Assembly (NCBI GenBank): GCA_019118275.1
Contig: DWZH01000032.1
Location: 1-34,611, forward strand
DNA from: Candidatus Brachybacterium merdavium
GTDB lineage: Bacteria > Actinomycetota > Actinomycetes > Actinomycetales > Dermabacteraceae
Length of the DNA stretch: 34,611 nt
Reading direction: 5' to 3'
This document shows, piece after piece, positions 17,461-25,415 of this stretch (position 1 is the first letter of the stretch; the number at the start of each line of letters is the position of its first letter). Position numbers and translations under genes: made by a program. The notes below the pieces were generated by a model, which had not been told where the DNA came from, did not search any database, and saw only the letters and a program-made list of their open reading frames with translations.

Positions 17461-18227
17461 GCGGTCCTCGTCTCCTGGGGGTCGGTATTCGGGGCTGGTT
17501 CCTCCGGCTCCTGCGGCTCGGGGTCCGGTTCGATCAGCACGACATCCAGTCGGCGTGGACCGTGCACCCCCTCGACCCGGTCGAGCTCGATGTCGCTGGT
17601 GGCGCTGGGGCCGGAGATCATCGTCCAGGCGGCGGCGGGGTCGGTGTTCATCCGCTCGATGCCCTTGGGCACGCCCAGGACGACCTGGTCGGCCAGGGCG
17701 GCGTCGACCACGATCACGTGGTGATCGGGCACCAGGCTGATCGCACGCCGCCCGCTGCGTTCGTCCCCGCCCAGCACGATGGTGCCGGTCGATGCGATCG
17801 CCGTGTGGCAGCCGGTGAGCACGGCATCGATCCCGTTCAGCTCACGGGGGCCCAGGGAGCCGGCATCGGGCACCACGCGCGCGTTCAGCTCACGAGTCCA
17901 CTCCGGCGGCAGAGCGGTGGGGACAACCACCTGCTCGGCGTCGCCCAGGGCCGTCGCGATCGCGGCGGGGGCCTGGCTCGAGGTGGTGCGGTGCACCACC
18001 GCGGTGTAGTCCTCCAGGCGCCTGACCAGCAGGTTGCGGATCTTCGTGGGATCCGTCGACGTCTCCTGCTTGTGGTCGGCGCGCTGGTAGTCGCGGGGGA
18101 TGTCCTCGGCGGTGGTGATCTCGTCAGGGCGCGGGACGTCCAGTGCGGTGCGCAACCGGGCCAGGATCTCCTCCTTCGCGCTCATCCCCGCGGTGCGGGC
18201 AGGGCGCTGCCGGGACCGCGCGGTCAT
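17457..18227 (-). CDS. lutC: Lactate utilization protein C (LUD domain)
   Basis: A 256-residue subunit of the LutABC iron-sulfur complex that oxidises L-lactate to pyruvate. The LUD domain is recognised by GIDAVLTGCHTAIASTGTIV, the GRRAISLVPDHHVIVV strand pair, and SGPSATSDIELDRVEGVHGPR near the C-terminus. The acidic Pro/Glu tail is unconserved. ATG 18227 overlaps the lutB stop by 4 nt. An internal ATG at 18185 (MSAKEEILARL) also fits family length, but the overlap favours the upstream start. The frame is open further upstream within lutB, which is only a shadow. Confidence 0.92.
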   Translation of the reverse strand: MTARSRQRPARTAGMSAKEEILARLRTALDVPRPDEITTAEDIPRDYQRADHKQETSTDPTKIRNLLVRRLEDYTAVVHRTTSSQAPAAIATALGDAEQVVVPTALPPEWTRELNARVVPDAGSLGPRELNGIDAVLTGCHTAIASTGTIVLGGDERSGRRAISLVPDHHVIVVDAALADQVVLGVPKGIERMNTDPAAAWTMISGPSATSDIELDRVEGVHGPRRLDVVLIEPDPEPQEPEEPAPNTDPQETRTA

Positions 18228-19783
18228 TCCTGGTCCTCGCTGTCGCTGGGCTCCGGCTCGGCGTCGGACCGGGCGGGCTCGGGCTGCTCCCGGGAGTCCC
18301 ACCAGGACCGGAAGGACTGCCCGGGTTTGGGCAGGTCGCGGTGGTCGGTCCAGCCGGGCACCAGGGGCAGCGCCCCGGGCAGCCTGCCGATGTTGGTGCC
18401 GGGCATCATCTTCGACAGCGGGCCCGCCGACCGCACGGCCGCGTCATAGGCGCGTGGGGAGGACATGAGTGTGGAGGCACCCTTCATGGCCACGTCCCAG
18501 GTGCCGCGGAACTGGCCGCGCTGCTCGCGGCGCTGATCGACGTCCTTGGCGCGCAGGTGCACCAGGATCTCGGGGATGTTGATCTTCACCGGGCACACGT
18601 CGTAGCAGGCCCCGCACAGGCTCGAGGCGTAGGGGAGCGTGGAGTTGGGATCGTCGGGCCCGTGCATCCCGGTCATCTGGGGGGAGAGGATCGCCCCGAT
18701 CGGCCCGGGGTAGGTCGAGCCGTAGGCGTGGCCGCCGGTGCGCTCGTAGACGGGGCAGGAGTTCAGGCAGGCCGAACAGCGGATGCAATGCAGCGCGCTG
18801 CGGCCCTCGGGGTCCTGGAGCACCGCGGAGCGACCGTTGTCCAGCAGCACCAGATGGAACTCCTGGGGGCCGTCGCCGGGGGTGACCCCGGTGAACAGCG
18901 TGGTGTAGGGGTTCATGCGCTCACCGGTCGAGGAACGTGGCAGCAGCTGCAAGAACACCTCGAGGTCCTGGAAGCTGGGCACGACCTTCTCGATCCCGAC
19001 CACGGAGATCAGGGTCCTGGGCAGGGTCAGGCACATACGCCCGTTGCCCTCCGATTCGACGACCACCATGGTGCCGGTCTCGGCGACCGCGAAGTTCGCC
19101 CCCGAGACCGCCACCGCCTCCGACATGTCCAGGAACTTCTCCCGCAGGAAGCGGCGGGCGGCGTCGGCCAGCTCGGAAGGGTCGTCTGTGAGCGACTCGT
19201 CCAGGTCCGGCATCGCCCGCAGGAAGATCTCGCGGATCTCGGTGCGGTTGCGGTGGATCGCGGGCACCAGGATGTGGCTGGGGGTGTCCCCGGCCAGCTG
19301 GACGATCAGCTCGGCCAGGTCGGACTCGATGGCCTGGATGCCGGCATGGGCCAGGGTCTCGTTCAGCCCGATCTCCTGGGTCGCCATCGACTTGACCTTG
19401 AGGACCTCGCGGGCCTCGCGCTCGAGCGCGAGGCGGGTGACGATGTCTCCCGCCTCCTCGGCGTCGCGGGCCCAGTGGACCACTCCGCCGGCCGCAGTGA
19501 CGGACTCCTCGAGCTGCTCGAGCATCTCCGGCAGGTGGTCGGTGACCTGCCATTTCAGGGCGCTGCCGGCGCTGCGCAGCTTCTGCCAGTCACGGACCTC
19601 GCGGACCGCGGAGGCCCGTTTCCCCTTGATGGTGCTGGTGGCGTGGCGCAGGTTGCCCCGCAGGGTCGGGTCCGACAGGTCGGCGCGGGCCGCTTCGGGG
19701 AAGCCGCGATCGCCGCGCAGCTGCGAGGAAGGTGAGGCGTGCTGGGGGCGGACGGTGGGGATGCCGAGGTCGACGGTGCTCAT
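18224..19783 (-). CDS. lutB: Lactate utilization protein B, iron-sulfur protein
   Basis: The protein has 519 residues, with an N-terminal LUD-type domain and a C-terminal ferredoxin-like domain. One 4Fe-4S cluster motif is CIRCSACLNSCPVY (C333, C336, C339, C343). A second Cys set lies in CGACYDVCPVKINIP (C390, C393, C397), with a further conserved Cys probably contributed elsewhere. AVSGANFAVAETGTMVVVESEGNGR matches the LUD signature of the family. The C-terminal 40 residues are charged and disordered. It overlaps lutA and lutC by 4 nt each, giving balanced expression. It would transfer electrons from lactate oxidation towards the quinone pool, by analogy with Bacillus and Shewanella systems. 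Confidence 0.95.
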   Translation of the reverse strand: MSTVDLGIPTVRPQHASPSSQLRGDRGFPEAARADLSDPTLRGNLRHATSTIKGKRASAVREVRDWQKLRSAGSALKWQVTDHLPEMLEQLEESVTAAGGVVHWARDAEEAGDIVTRLALEREAREVLKVKSMATQEIGLNETLAHAGIQAIESDLAELIVQLAGDTPSHILVPAIHRNRTEIREIFLRAMPDLDESLTDDPSELADAARRFLREKFLDMSEAVAVSGANFAVAETGTMVVVESEGNGRMCLTLPRTLISVVGIEKVVPSFQDLEVFLQLLPRSSTGERMNPYTTLFTGVTPGDGPQEFHLVLLDNGRSAVLQDPEGRSALHCIRCSACLNSCPVYERTGGHAYGSTYPGPIGAILSPQMTGMHGPDDPNSTLPYASSLCGACYDVCPVKINIPEILVHLRAKDVDQRREQRGQFRGTWDVAMKGASTLMSSPRAYDAAVRSAGPLSKMMPGTNIGRLPGALPLVPGWTDHRDLPKPGQSFRSWWDSREQPEPARSDAEPEPSDSEDQE

Positions 19784-20565
19784 GAGGCCCTCCCCAGGAT
19801 GGTCTCGGACGGGACGAAGGGTTCCTCCCGGGTCGCGGCGAGGATCTGCGCGAGATGGATCGACTGCGGGGCCGCCCCGGTGCGGCCCAGCTTGCCTCCG
19901 ATGTTCATCAGGCAGGAGGCGTCGCCGGCCACTACGAAGTCGGCCCCGCTGGAAACCACGTTGGCGGCCTTGTCGGTGACCATCGCGTCCGAGGTCGCGT
20001 CGTTCTTGACCGCGAAGGTGCCGCCGAAGCCGCAGCAGGAGTCGGACTCGGGGAGGTTGACCACCTCGATGCCCTCGACCGCGCGCAGCAGCTTCAGGGG
20101 ACGCGGCCCCACCTTCAGCACCCGCATCGAATGGCAGGTGGGGTGGTAGGTGACCGTGTGGGGGAAGTAGGCCCCCACATCGGTGACCTTCAGGACATCC
20201 ACCAGCAGCTCGGACAGCTCATAGGTCTTCGCGGCCACCGTCTCCACGCGCTGCTCGAGCTCGGCGTCGTCCTGGTGCCGGGCCACCAGCCGGTGCTGCT
20301 GGCGCACGCAGCCGGCGCAGGAGCCCGAGGGCATCACGATCGCGTCGACGCTGTCGAGGGCGGGCTCGTAGGTGTCGACGAAGCTGCGCACCACCGGGGC
20401 GGCCTCGGAGTAGTACCCCGTGTTGGTGTGCATCTGGCCGCAGCAGGTCTGGCGTTTGTCGAACACCACCTCGTGGCCCAGGCGCTCCAGCAGCCGCACC
20501 GTGGAGCGGGCGACATCGGGGGCCATCACGTCGACCAGGCAGGTCGTCATCAGCGAGATGCGCAT
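19780..20565 (-). CDS. lutA: Lactate utilization protein A, CCG-domain subunit
   Basis: The protein has 261 residues with two copies of the cysteine-rich CCG domain seen in heterodisulfide reductase and glycolate oxidase subunits. The first has TCCGQ (C41, C42) and a later SGSCAGC (C83, C86). The second has HPTCHSMR (C144) and SCCGFGGTFAV (C177, C178). These bind iron-sulfur clusters. The start ATG 20565 has a weak GAAGAG about 9 nt upstream. The gap to mqo is 56 nt with no terminator, so mqo-lutABC is probably one transcript. Confidence 0.94.
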   Translation of the reverse strand: MRISLMTTCLVDVMAPDVARSTVRLLERLGHEVVFDKRQTCCGQMHTNTGYYSEAAPVVRSFVDTYEPALDSVDAIVMPSGSCAGCVRQQHRLVARHQDDAELEQRVETVAAKTYELSELLVDVLKVTDVGAYFPHTVTYHPTCHSMRVLKVGPRPLKLLRAVEGIEVVNLPESDSCCGFGGTFAVKNDATSDAMVTDKAANVVSSGADFVVAGDASCLMNIGGKLGRTGAAPQSIHLAQILAATREEPFVPSETILGRAS

Positions 20566-20621
20566 TGGATCTATCTCTTCCGTTCCTCACCGCGGTGCGG
20601 TGCTGCTCGGGAGGGCTCGAG

Positions 20622-22112
20622 TCAGGAGTGCTCGAGCCCCAGCGCGGCGGCGGTGCGCTCGAGGGACTCGTGGGCGGCACGCGGATCGTCGGACAGCGGG
20701 GCGCCCCAGCTGGGAGCGAGCTGGGCGATGGTCGGCCGCCAGTCGTCGACCCGCTCGGGGAACATCGACTGCAGCATGTTCAGCATGATGTTGGTGGCCG
20801 TGGAGGCGCCGGGGGAGGCGCCCAGCATGCCGCCGATGGATCCGTCGGCGGCGGTGATCAGCTGGGTGCCGAACTGCAGCACCCCGTGCTTGTCGGCATC
20901 GGGGGCGATGACCTGCACGCGCTGGCCGGCGGTGACCGGCTCCCAGTCCTCCGGGCGGGCCGAGGGCATGTACTCCAGCAGCGCCTCGAAGCGCTGCTGG
21001 TGGGTGGACACCAGCTGGCTGCCCAGGTAGACCATCAGGTCCAGGTTGGGTGGGGCGACAGCCATCATCTGGGTCAGGTTCGAGGGCTTGATCGAGGCGA
21101 ACAGGTCGGTGTAACGGCCGGACTTCAGGAACTTCGGCGACCAGCCCGCATAGGGCCCGAACATCAGCGAACGCTGCCCTCCGACATAACGGGTGTCCAG
21201 GTGGGGAACGCTCATCGGGGGCGCGCCGACGGCGGCCTTCCCGTAGACCTTCGCGTCATGCCGGGCGATGATCTCGGGATCGGTGCAGCGCAGCCACTGC
21301 CCGGAGATCGGGAAGCCGCCGAAACCACGGATCTCATCGATGCCCGACTTCTGCAGCAGGGGCAGCGCGGCCCCGCCCGCCCCGACGAACACCACCGGGG
21401 CACGTACCACGTGCACCTCACCGGTGGTGGTCGACCGGGACATCACGCCCCAGTCGGTGCCCATCCGGCGCAGGTCCGTGACCTCCCGCCCCGTGGAGAT
21501 GGTCGTGCCCACCTGCTCGGCGTAGCCGAACAGCCGGCGGGTCAGGGCTCCGAAATCGACATCGGTGCCGTCACGGGAGTGAGTGGCGGCGATGGTCTCG
21601 GTGACCGGGCGGCCCTCGGCCACCAGCGGTGCCCACTCGGCCAGCTGCGCGTGCTCGCTGGTGAACTCCATCCGGTCGAACAGCGGGTTGGCCGTCAGGG
21701 CCTCATGACGGCGGCGCAGGTAGTCGACGTTCTCGATCCCGTGCACGAAGCTCATGTGCGGCACGGAGTGGATGAAGTCGGAGGGATCGCCGATGCGGTC
21801 GTTCTCCACCAGGTGCGCCCAGAACTGGCGCGAGATCTGGAACTGTTCGTTGATGGTGATCGCCTTGGCGGGGCTCACGGAGCCGTCGACGTCCTGCGGC
21901 GTGTAGTTCAGCTCGCACAGCGCGCTGTGCCCGGTGCCCGCGTTGTTCCAACCTTCGCTGGACTCCTGGCCGAGATCGTCGAGCTTCTCGAGGACCTCGA
22001 TGGTCCAGCTCGGCTCGAGTTCGCTGAGCAACGCCGCCAGTGTGGCACTGGCGACTCCTCCACCGATCAGCACCGCATCGGCGCGGGTCACGTCCACCCT
22101 GGGGTCTGCCAT
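20622..22112 (-). CDS. mqo: Malate:quinone oxidoreductase
   Basis: A 496-residue FAD-dependent membrane-associated dehydrogenase that oxidises malate to oxaloacetate and reduces quinone. The FAD-binding GGGVASATLAALL is at residues 17-29. Characteristic Mqo blocks are GWNNAGTGHSALCELNYTP, FVHGIENVDYLRRR, PVVFVGAGGAALPLLQKSGI, GFPISGQWLRC and FGPYAGWSPKFLK. There is no transmembrane helix, as usual for the family. GGAG lies 6 nt upstream of ATG 22112. It leads the lutABC-epimerase genes, so lactate or another 2-hydroxyacid as a second substrate should be kept open. The 126 nt upstream of it, before the DUF624 gene, show no strong promoter. Confidence 0.93.
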   Translation of the reverse strand: MADPRVDVTRADAVLIGGGVASATLAALLSELEPSWTIEVLEKLDDLGQESSEGWNNAGTGHSALCELNYTPQDVDGSVSPAKAITINEQFQISRQFWAHLVENDRIGDPSDFIHSVPHMSFVHGIENVDYLRRRHEALTANPLFDRMEFTSEHAQLAEWAPLVAEGRPVTETIAATHSRDGTDVDFGALTRRLFGYAEQVGTTISTGREVTDLRRMGTDWGVMSRSTTTGEVHVVRAPVVFVGAGGAALPLLQKSGIDEIRGFGGFPISGQWLRCTDPEIIARHDAKVYGKAAVGAPPMSVPHLDTRYVGGQRSLMFGPYAGWSPKFLKSGRYTDLFASIKPSNLTQMMAVAPPNLDLMVYLGSQLVSTHQQRFEALLEYMPSARPEDWEPVTAGQRVQVIAPDADKHGVLQFGTQLITAADGSIGGMLGASPGASTATNIMLNMLQSMFPERVDDWRPTIAQLAPSWGAPLSDDPRAAHESLERTAAALGLEHS

Positions 22113-22238
22113 GTCTCTCCGTTCCAGCTCGCGAGTTCGTCGCCACGGCCCGGGGCACGCTGCGTCGCGCGGGGCCGGGCGCCGGTGTCCACCAGGGTAT
22201 CGCCCTCGACGGGATGTCGCTGCGCCGGCCGGGTCTGA

Positions 22239-22916
22239 TCAGACGGCGGCGCCCTGCTGGGCGTGCAGATCCTCGAGGAGGGCGCGGATCCGGTAGGCGA
22301 ACATGGCCACCGCGATGTTGATCGCGACCCCCGCACCCAGCAGCAGCGCCATCGGCCAGGCGAGGCTGCACAGCAGCAGCCAGACCGTCAACAGCACCAC
22401 CAGGGAGATCGCCCGCAGCAGCAGCACCCCTGGCAGCAGAAGGGCCAGACGCCAGGTCACCAGCAGGTCCTGTCGGCGCACCCGGGGCGAGGTGGCGATC
22501 GTGGCCAGGCTCGAGGTGGCCCAGCCGGCGCTGACGGCCGCCAGGCTGCCCAGGATCGCCGAGGGCACCGGGTCCTCCAGCGCGCCGGTGGCCATCAGCC
22601 ACAGCATCGACAGCGACCCGGCCTGGACCACCAGCAGCGGCAGCATCCGCAGGTTCGCGGGCCCGAAGGCGTCCTGGTAGGTGGCCCACATCAGTGGCAG
22701 CACCCGCACCCGCTCTCCGTGGCGGGCGGCGATGAAGGCCTCCGCCGCGGCGCAGGACGCCGGGCCCACGCCCGCCACCATCAGGCCCAGCAGGCTGAGC
22801 ATCCACCACACCGCGTTGACCCGGATCACCAGGTAGAGCCGGTCGATCAGCTCGCTCAACCGGGTCACCCAGACCGGGTTCCGCTCCGGGCCAGCCGGGA
22901 CTCGGGTCTCGTTCAT
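22239..22916 (-). CDS. DUF624 (YesL-like) membrane protein
   Basis: A 225-residue integral membrane protein with about five or six hydrophobic segments. The family signature lies at residues 33-60, VNAVWWMLSLLGLMVAGVGPASCAAAEAF. In other Gram-positives YesL/DUF624 genes neighbour carbohydrate transport and degradation operons; their molecular role is unknown. The placement between the mqo operon and the TRAP operon fits this habit. It appears to have a leaderless promoter of its own (-10 at 22923-22928). It is separated from mqo by 126 nt, so read-through into mqo is possible. Confidence 0.85.
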   Translation of the reverse strand: MNETRVPAGPERNPVWVTRLSELIDRLYLVIRVNAVWWMLSLLGLMVAGVGPASCAAAEAFIAARHGERVRVLPLMWATYQDAFGPANLRMLPLLVVQAGSLSMLWLMATGALEDPVPSAILGSLAAVSAGWATSSLATIATSPRVRRQDLLVTWRLALLLPGVLLLRAISLVVLLTVWLLLCSLAWPMALLLGAGVAINIAVAMFAYRIRALLEDLHAQQGAAV

Positions 22917-22922
22917 GCGGTC

Positions 22923-22928
22923 ACACTA
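22923..22928 (-). promoter_or_regulatory. Putative -10 (TAGTGT) of a leaderless DUF624 transcript
   Basis: On the minus strand TAGTGT fits TANNNT and ends 6 nt before the ATG at 22916. There is no Shine-Dalgarno site. CGGATCA, which recurs in the fucD upstream region, lies at 22932-22938 next to it. Confidence 0.4.
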
Positions 22929-23111
22929 TCCGGATCAGGAGCACCGGAGATCGAGCGGAGCTGGACCATCGCACACCGCCGCGCACCGATCCCATATGAC
23001 CTGCCCGGGCGGAAGGGCGGGCCTCCTCGGGACGGCCCGGTGGCGGCGGTCCGAGCGTTGCGACCGCGCCCCTCGATTCCTCCGAGCTATGCTGTGGAGT
23101 CTTTGGTGTGG

Positions 23112-23184
23112 CATCGGAGGTCAACGTCGTCTTTCGGGTTCCATCTGCTGGAAACTCCGGTCATTCGGCTGCAGTCATCGGAGG
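23112..23184 (+). repeat. Pair of CATCGGAGG direct repeats upstream of the TRAP operon promoter
   Basis: Identical 9-mers at 23112-23120 and 23176-23184, 64 nt start to start (about six helical turns), lie upstream of the -35 at 23201. A related CATCGGATG lies just after the fucD promoter at 27493. They may be regulator sites. Nine-base repeats can also occur by chance. Confidence 0.35.
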
Positions 23185-23200
23185 AATACCGAGCTCTCGC

Positions 23201-23229
23201 TTGTCCTTCATCACACTCGCCTATATCGT
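23201..23229 (+). promoter_or_regulatory. Putative promoter (TTGTCC, 17 bp, TATCGT) for the LDH2/TRAP operon
   Basis: The -35 TTGTCC (23201-23206) and -10 TATCGT (23224-23229) have an exact 17-bp spacer. The start would fall near 23236, leaving about 42 nt of leader with AAAGGA at 23264-23269 as ribosome site. The same -10 hexamer and spacer occur at the fucD promoter, hinting that one sigma factor serves both operons. Confidence 0.6.
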
Positions 23230-23277
23230 GGGCCTGCCCCAGAGGTCCCTACTTCCTATAGCGAAAGGACCGTGACG

Positions 23278-24339
23278 ATGGCGTCACCCCAGTACGACGT
23301 CGCCGCCCTGCGCGACTTCTCCCGCGACCTGCTCGCCGCGGCCGGAGCCGGTGACGCGGACGCCGAGCTCGTCGCACATTCCCTCGTGGATGCCGACCGC
23401 GCCGGCATCTTCTCCCATGGACTGTTGCGCCTGCCGCTGTACCTGCGCGCCATGGAGGCCGGTGGCATCGACGCCACTGCCCGCCCGCGCGTGGTGCGCG
23501 AGCACGGCGCGGTCACGGTGCTCGAGGCCGGGTCCACCTTCGGGCAGGTTGCCATGCAGCAGGCCGTCGAGATCGCGGGCTCGGCCGCCGCCACCCACGG
23601 GATGGCCGGTGTCGCGGTCCAGGGGTCCACGCACTTCGGGGCGGGACGGTTCTGGATGGAGCAGTTGGCCGAACAGGGCCTGGCCGGCATCCTGACCTCC
23701 ACGACCGGCCCGGTCGCCGCGCCGTTCGGCGGTTCCCGCCCCATCCTTGGCACCAACCCCCTGAGCATCGCCCTGCCCTCGGCGGGGCCGTCCCCGCTGA
23801 TCGTGGACCTCGCCACCACCGCCGGCGCCTACGGCAAGGTCGTCGCCGCCCATCAGGAGGGCCAGACCATCCCCGCGGACTGGGCCGTCGATGCGACCGG
23901 GGAGGGGACCATCGATCCCGGCGCCGTCCTCGACGGCGGCGCCCTGCTGCCCTTCGGCGGCCACAAGGGCTCCGGCGTCGCCGTCCTCATCGAAGGCCTG
24001 TCGGCCGCTCTGAGCAGCGCCGCCTTCGCCTTCCGCACCGTGGACATCTGGCAGGACCCCTCCTCCCAGATGAACACCGGGCATCTGCTGCTCGCCCTCG
24101 ACATCGCCGCCTTCGGAGACCCCGATCAGGTCCGCCGCAAGGTCGAGGAGCTCCAGCAGGAGGTCCGCGCCTCCCACCCCGCCGCGGAGGTGATGGCGCC
24201 GGGTGATCTCGAGTCCTCCAGACTGCGGGCCGCGGCGCACAGCGTCGAGCTCGCCCCCTCCACCGTCGCCCAGCTGCGTGAGCTCGCCGCCGTCCGTGGC
24301 GCGCAGTTCCCCGCACCTCTCGAAGAAGGGACTTCGTGA
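23278..24339 (+). CDS. LDH2/malate dehydrogenase-family NAD(P)-dependent oxidoreductase
   Basis: A 353-residue soluble enzyme of the malate/L-lactate dehydrogenase 2 superfamily. Members include ureidoglycolate dehydrogenase, sulfolactate dehydrogenase and diketogulonate reductase YiaK. Markers are DADRAGIFSHGLLRLPLYL near residue 40, GSTHFGAGRFW, ILGTNPLSIALP, VDLATTAGAYGKV and the GGHKGSGVAVLIEGL block with the nucleotide site. ATG 23278 has AAAGGA 8 nt upstream; the GTG at 23272 would leave only 2 nt. It overlaps dctP by 1 nt (TGATG). An LDH2 enzyme followed by a TRAP system recalls yiaK-yiaMNO of enteric bacteria. The substrate is unknown; lactate, malate or a sugar-derived keto or hydroxy acid would fit. 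Confidence 0.9.
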   Translation: MASPQYDVAALRDFSRDLLAAAGAGDADAELVAHSLVDADRAGIFSHGLLRLPLYLRAMEAGGIDATARPRVVREHGAVTVLEAGSTFGQVAMQQAVEIAGSAAATHGMAGVAVQGSTHFGAGRFWMEQLAEQGLAGILTSTTGPVAAPFGGSRPILGTNPLSIALPSAGPSPLIVDLATTAGAYGKVVAAHQEGQTIPADWAVDATGEGTIDPGAVLDGGALLPFGGHKGSGVAVLIEGLSAALSSAAFAFRTVDIWQDPSSQMNTGHLLLALDIAAFGDPDQVRRKVEELQQEVRASHPAAEVMAPGDLESSRLRAAAHSVELAPSTVAQLRELAAVRGAQFPAPLEEGTS

Positions 24340-25415
24340 TGTCCACAGCGACCCCGCTCGATCCCGCGCGGCCGAAGCACGAGGCCGGCTCCCGGCGTCG
24401 TCGCGCCCGCACCGTGCTGGCCTCCACCGTCTCCGTCCTGGCTCTGGCGGGCTGCGGACTGATGGAACCGGTGGACACCAGCGCCATCAAGGCCGCCGAG
24501 GTCGACCCCGACGCCCGGGTGATCCGCTTCGCCCACCCCTATGAGCCGACCCATCCCGTGGAGACCTGCGGCGTGGCCACCCTCACGGAGGAGCTCGCCG
24601 ACGACGGCATCCACGTCGAGAGCTATCCCTCCGCGCAGATCGGCTCGGAGGCCGAGACCACCGAGCAGGTCGCCACCGGCGGCCTGGAGCTCGCCGTGGT
24701 CGGCCCCTCCTTCCTGGGTGTGTGGCACAAGGACGCCGAGGTCCTCGACGGCGCCTTCATCTTCACCGACGTCGATGAGTTCGACGAGGCCACCACCGGG
24801 CCGATCCTGGCCGAGCTCTACGACGAGGTCGCCGAGGAGACCGGCCTGCGCGTGACCAGCACCTGGTATTACGGGACCCGGCACATGACCTCCAACCAGC
24901 CGATCAACACCCCTGAGGACCTCCGGGGGCTGAAGATCCGCACGCCCGATGCCCCGCTGTACCTGACCAACTTCGCGATCATGGGCGGCAACGCCACCCC
25001 GATGGCCCTGAGCGAGGCCTACCTGGGCCTGCAGCAGGGGGCCATCGACGCCCAGGAGAACCCGATCCCCACCATCGCGGCGCAGAACTTCCAGGAGGTC
25101 CAGGAGTACATCAACCTCACCGCGCACTCGGTGCAGGGCATCCACATCGTCGCCTCCGAGCAGTTCGTGACCGAGGCGCTGGACGAGGACGAGCGGGCCG
25201 GATTCGAGGCAGCCCTCGAGGAGGCCCGGGTCGCCACCCGCGACTGCATCGTCGCGCAGGAGGAGGAGACCCTCGCCGAATGGGAGGAGGACGAGGCCAT
25301 CGTCATCAATGACGAGGTCGACGTCGAGGCCTTCCAGGAGCTGATCGCCGAAGAGCTGCCCTCACAGGTGCCCTGGGGCGATCTCTACCTCGAGATCCAG
25401 GAGTCCGTGCAATGA
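24339..25415 (+). CDS. dctP: TRAP transporter substrate-binding lipoprotein (DctP family)
   Basis: The protein has 358 residues. An Arg-rich n-region and hydrophobic core end in lipobox LALAGC, with the lipidated Cys at about residue 39, so it is anchored on the outer face of the membrane. DctP blocks are clear: IRFAHPYEPTHPV, VATGGLELAVVGPSFLG, and the ligand-carboxylate arginine region GLKIRTPDAPLY. PMALSEAYLGLQQGAIDAQENP follows. TRAP binding proteins usually take carboxylates such as C4-dicarboxylates, lactate or sugar acids. ATG 24339 overlaps the previous stop and has AAGAAGGGA upstream. A GTG three bases earlier is a possible alternative. Next is dctQ, overlapping by 4 nt. Confidence 0.93.
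   Translation: MSTATPLDPARPKHEAGSRRRRARTVLASTVSVLALAGCGLMEPVDTSAIKAAEVDPDARVIRFAHPYEPTHPVETCGVATLTEELADDGIHVESYPSAQIGSEAETTEQVATGGLELAVVGPSFLGVWHKDAEVLDGAFIFTDVDEFDEATTGPILAELYDEVAEETGLRVTSTWYYGTRHMTSNQPINTPEDLRGLKIRTPDAPLYLTNFAIMGGNATPMALSEAYLGLQQGAIDAQENPIPTIAAQNFQEVQEYINLTAHSVQGIHIVASEQFVTEALDEDERAGFEAALEEARVATRDCIVAQEEETLAEWEEDEAIVINDEVDVEAFQELIAEELPSQVPWGDLYLEIQESVQ

Larger units (their letters stand above)
22917..23277. other. Divergent control region between the DUF624 gene and the LDH2/TRAP operon
   Basis: These 361 nt hold no credible gene, although the downstream frame happens to stay open through them. The left third is ordinary high-GC sequence with the minus-strand promoter at its edge. 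From about 23085 onward the sequence becomes notably A/T-richer. It contains two CATCGGAGG repeats, an inverted repeat TTCCA-5-TGGAA (23139-23153) and a well-spaced plus-strand promoter. It is probably the main regulatory region of the transport operon. Confidence 0.65.

Noticed and set aside
22233-22244. 12-bp palindrome GTCTGATCAGAC at the end of the DUF624 gene
   Set aside because: It overlaps the stop codon and has no second copy near any promoter. Several 12-bp palindromes are expected by chance in a window of this size.
22915-23277. Upstream in-frame extension of the LDH2-family gene
   Set aside because: The frame is open by chance through the intergenic region. The promoter at 23201-23229 and AAAGGA at 23264 place the start at 23278.
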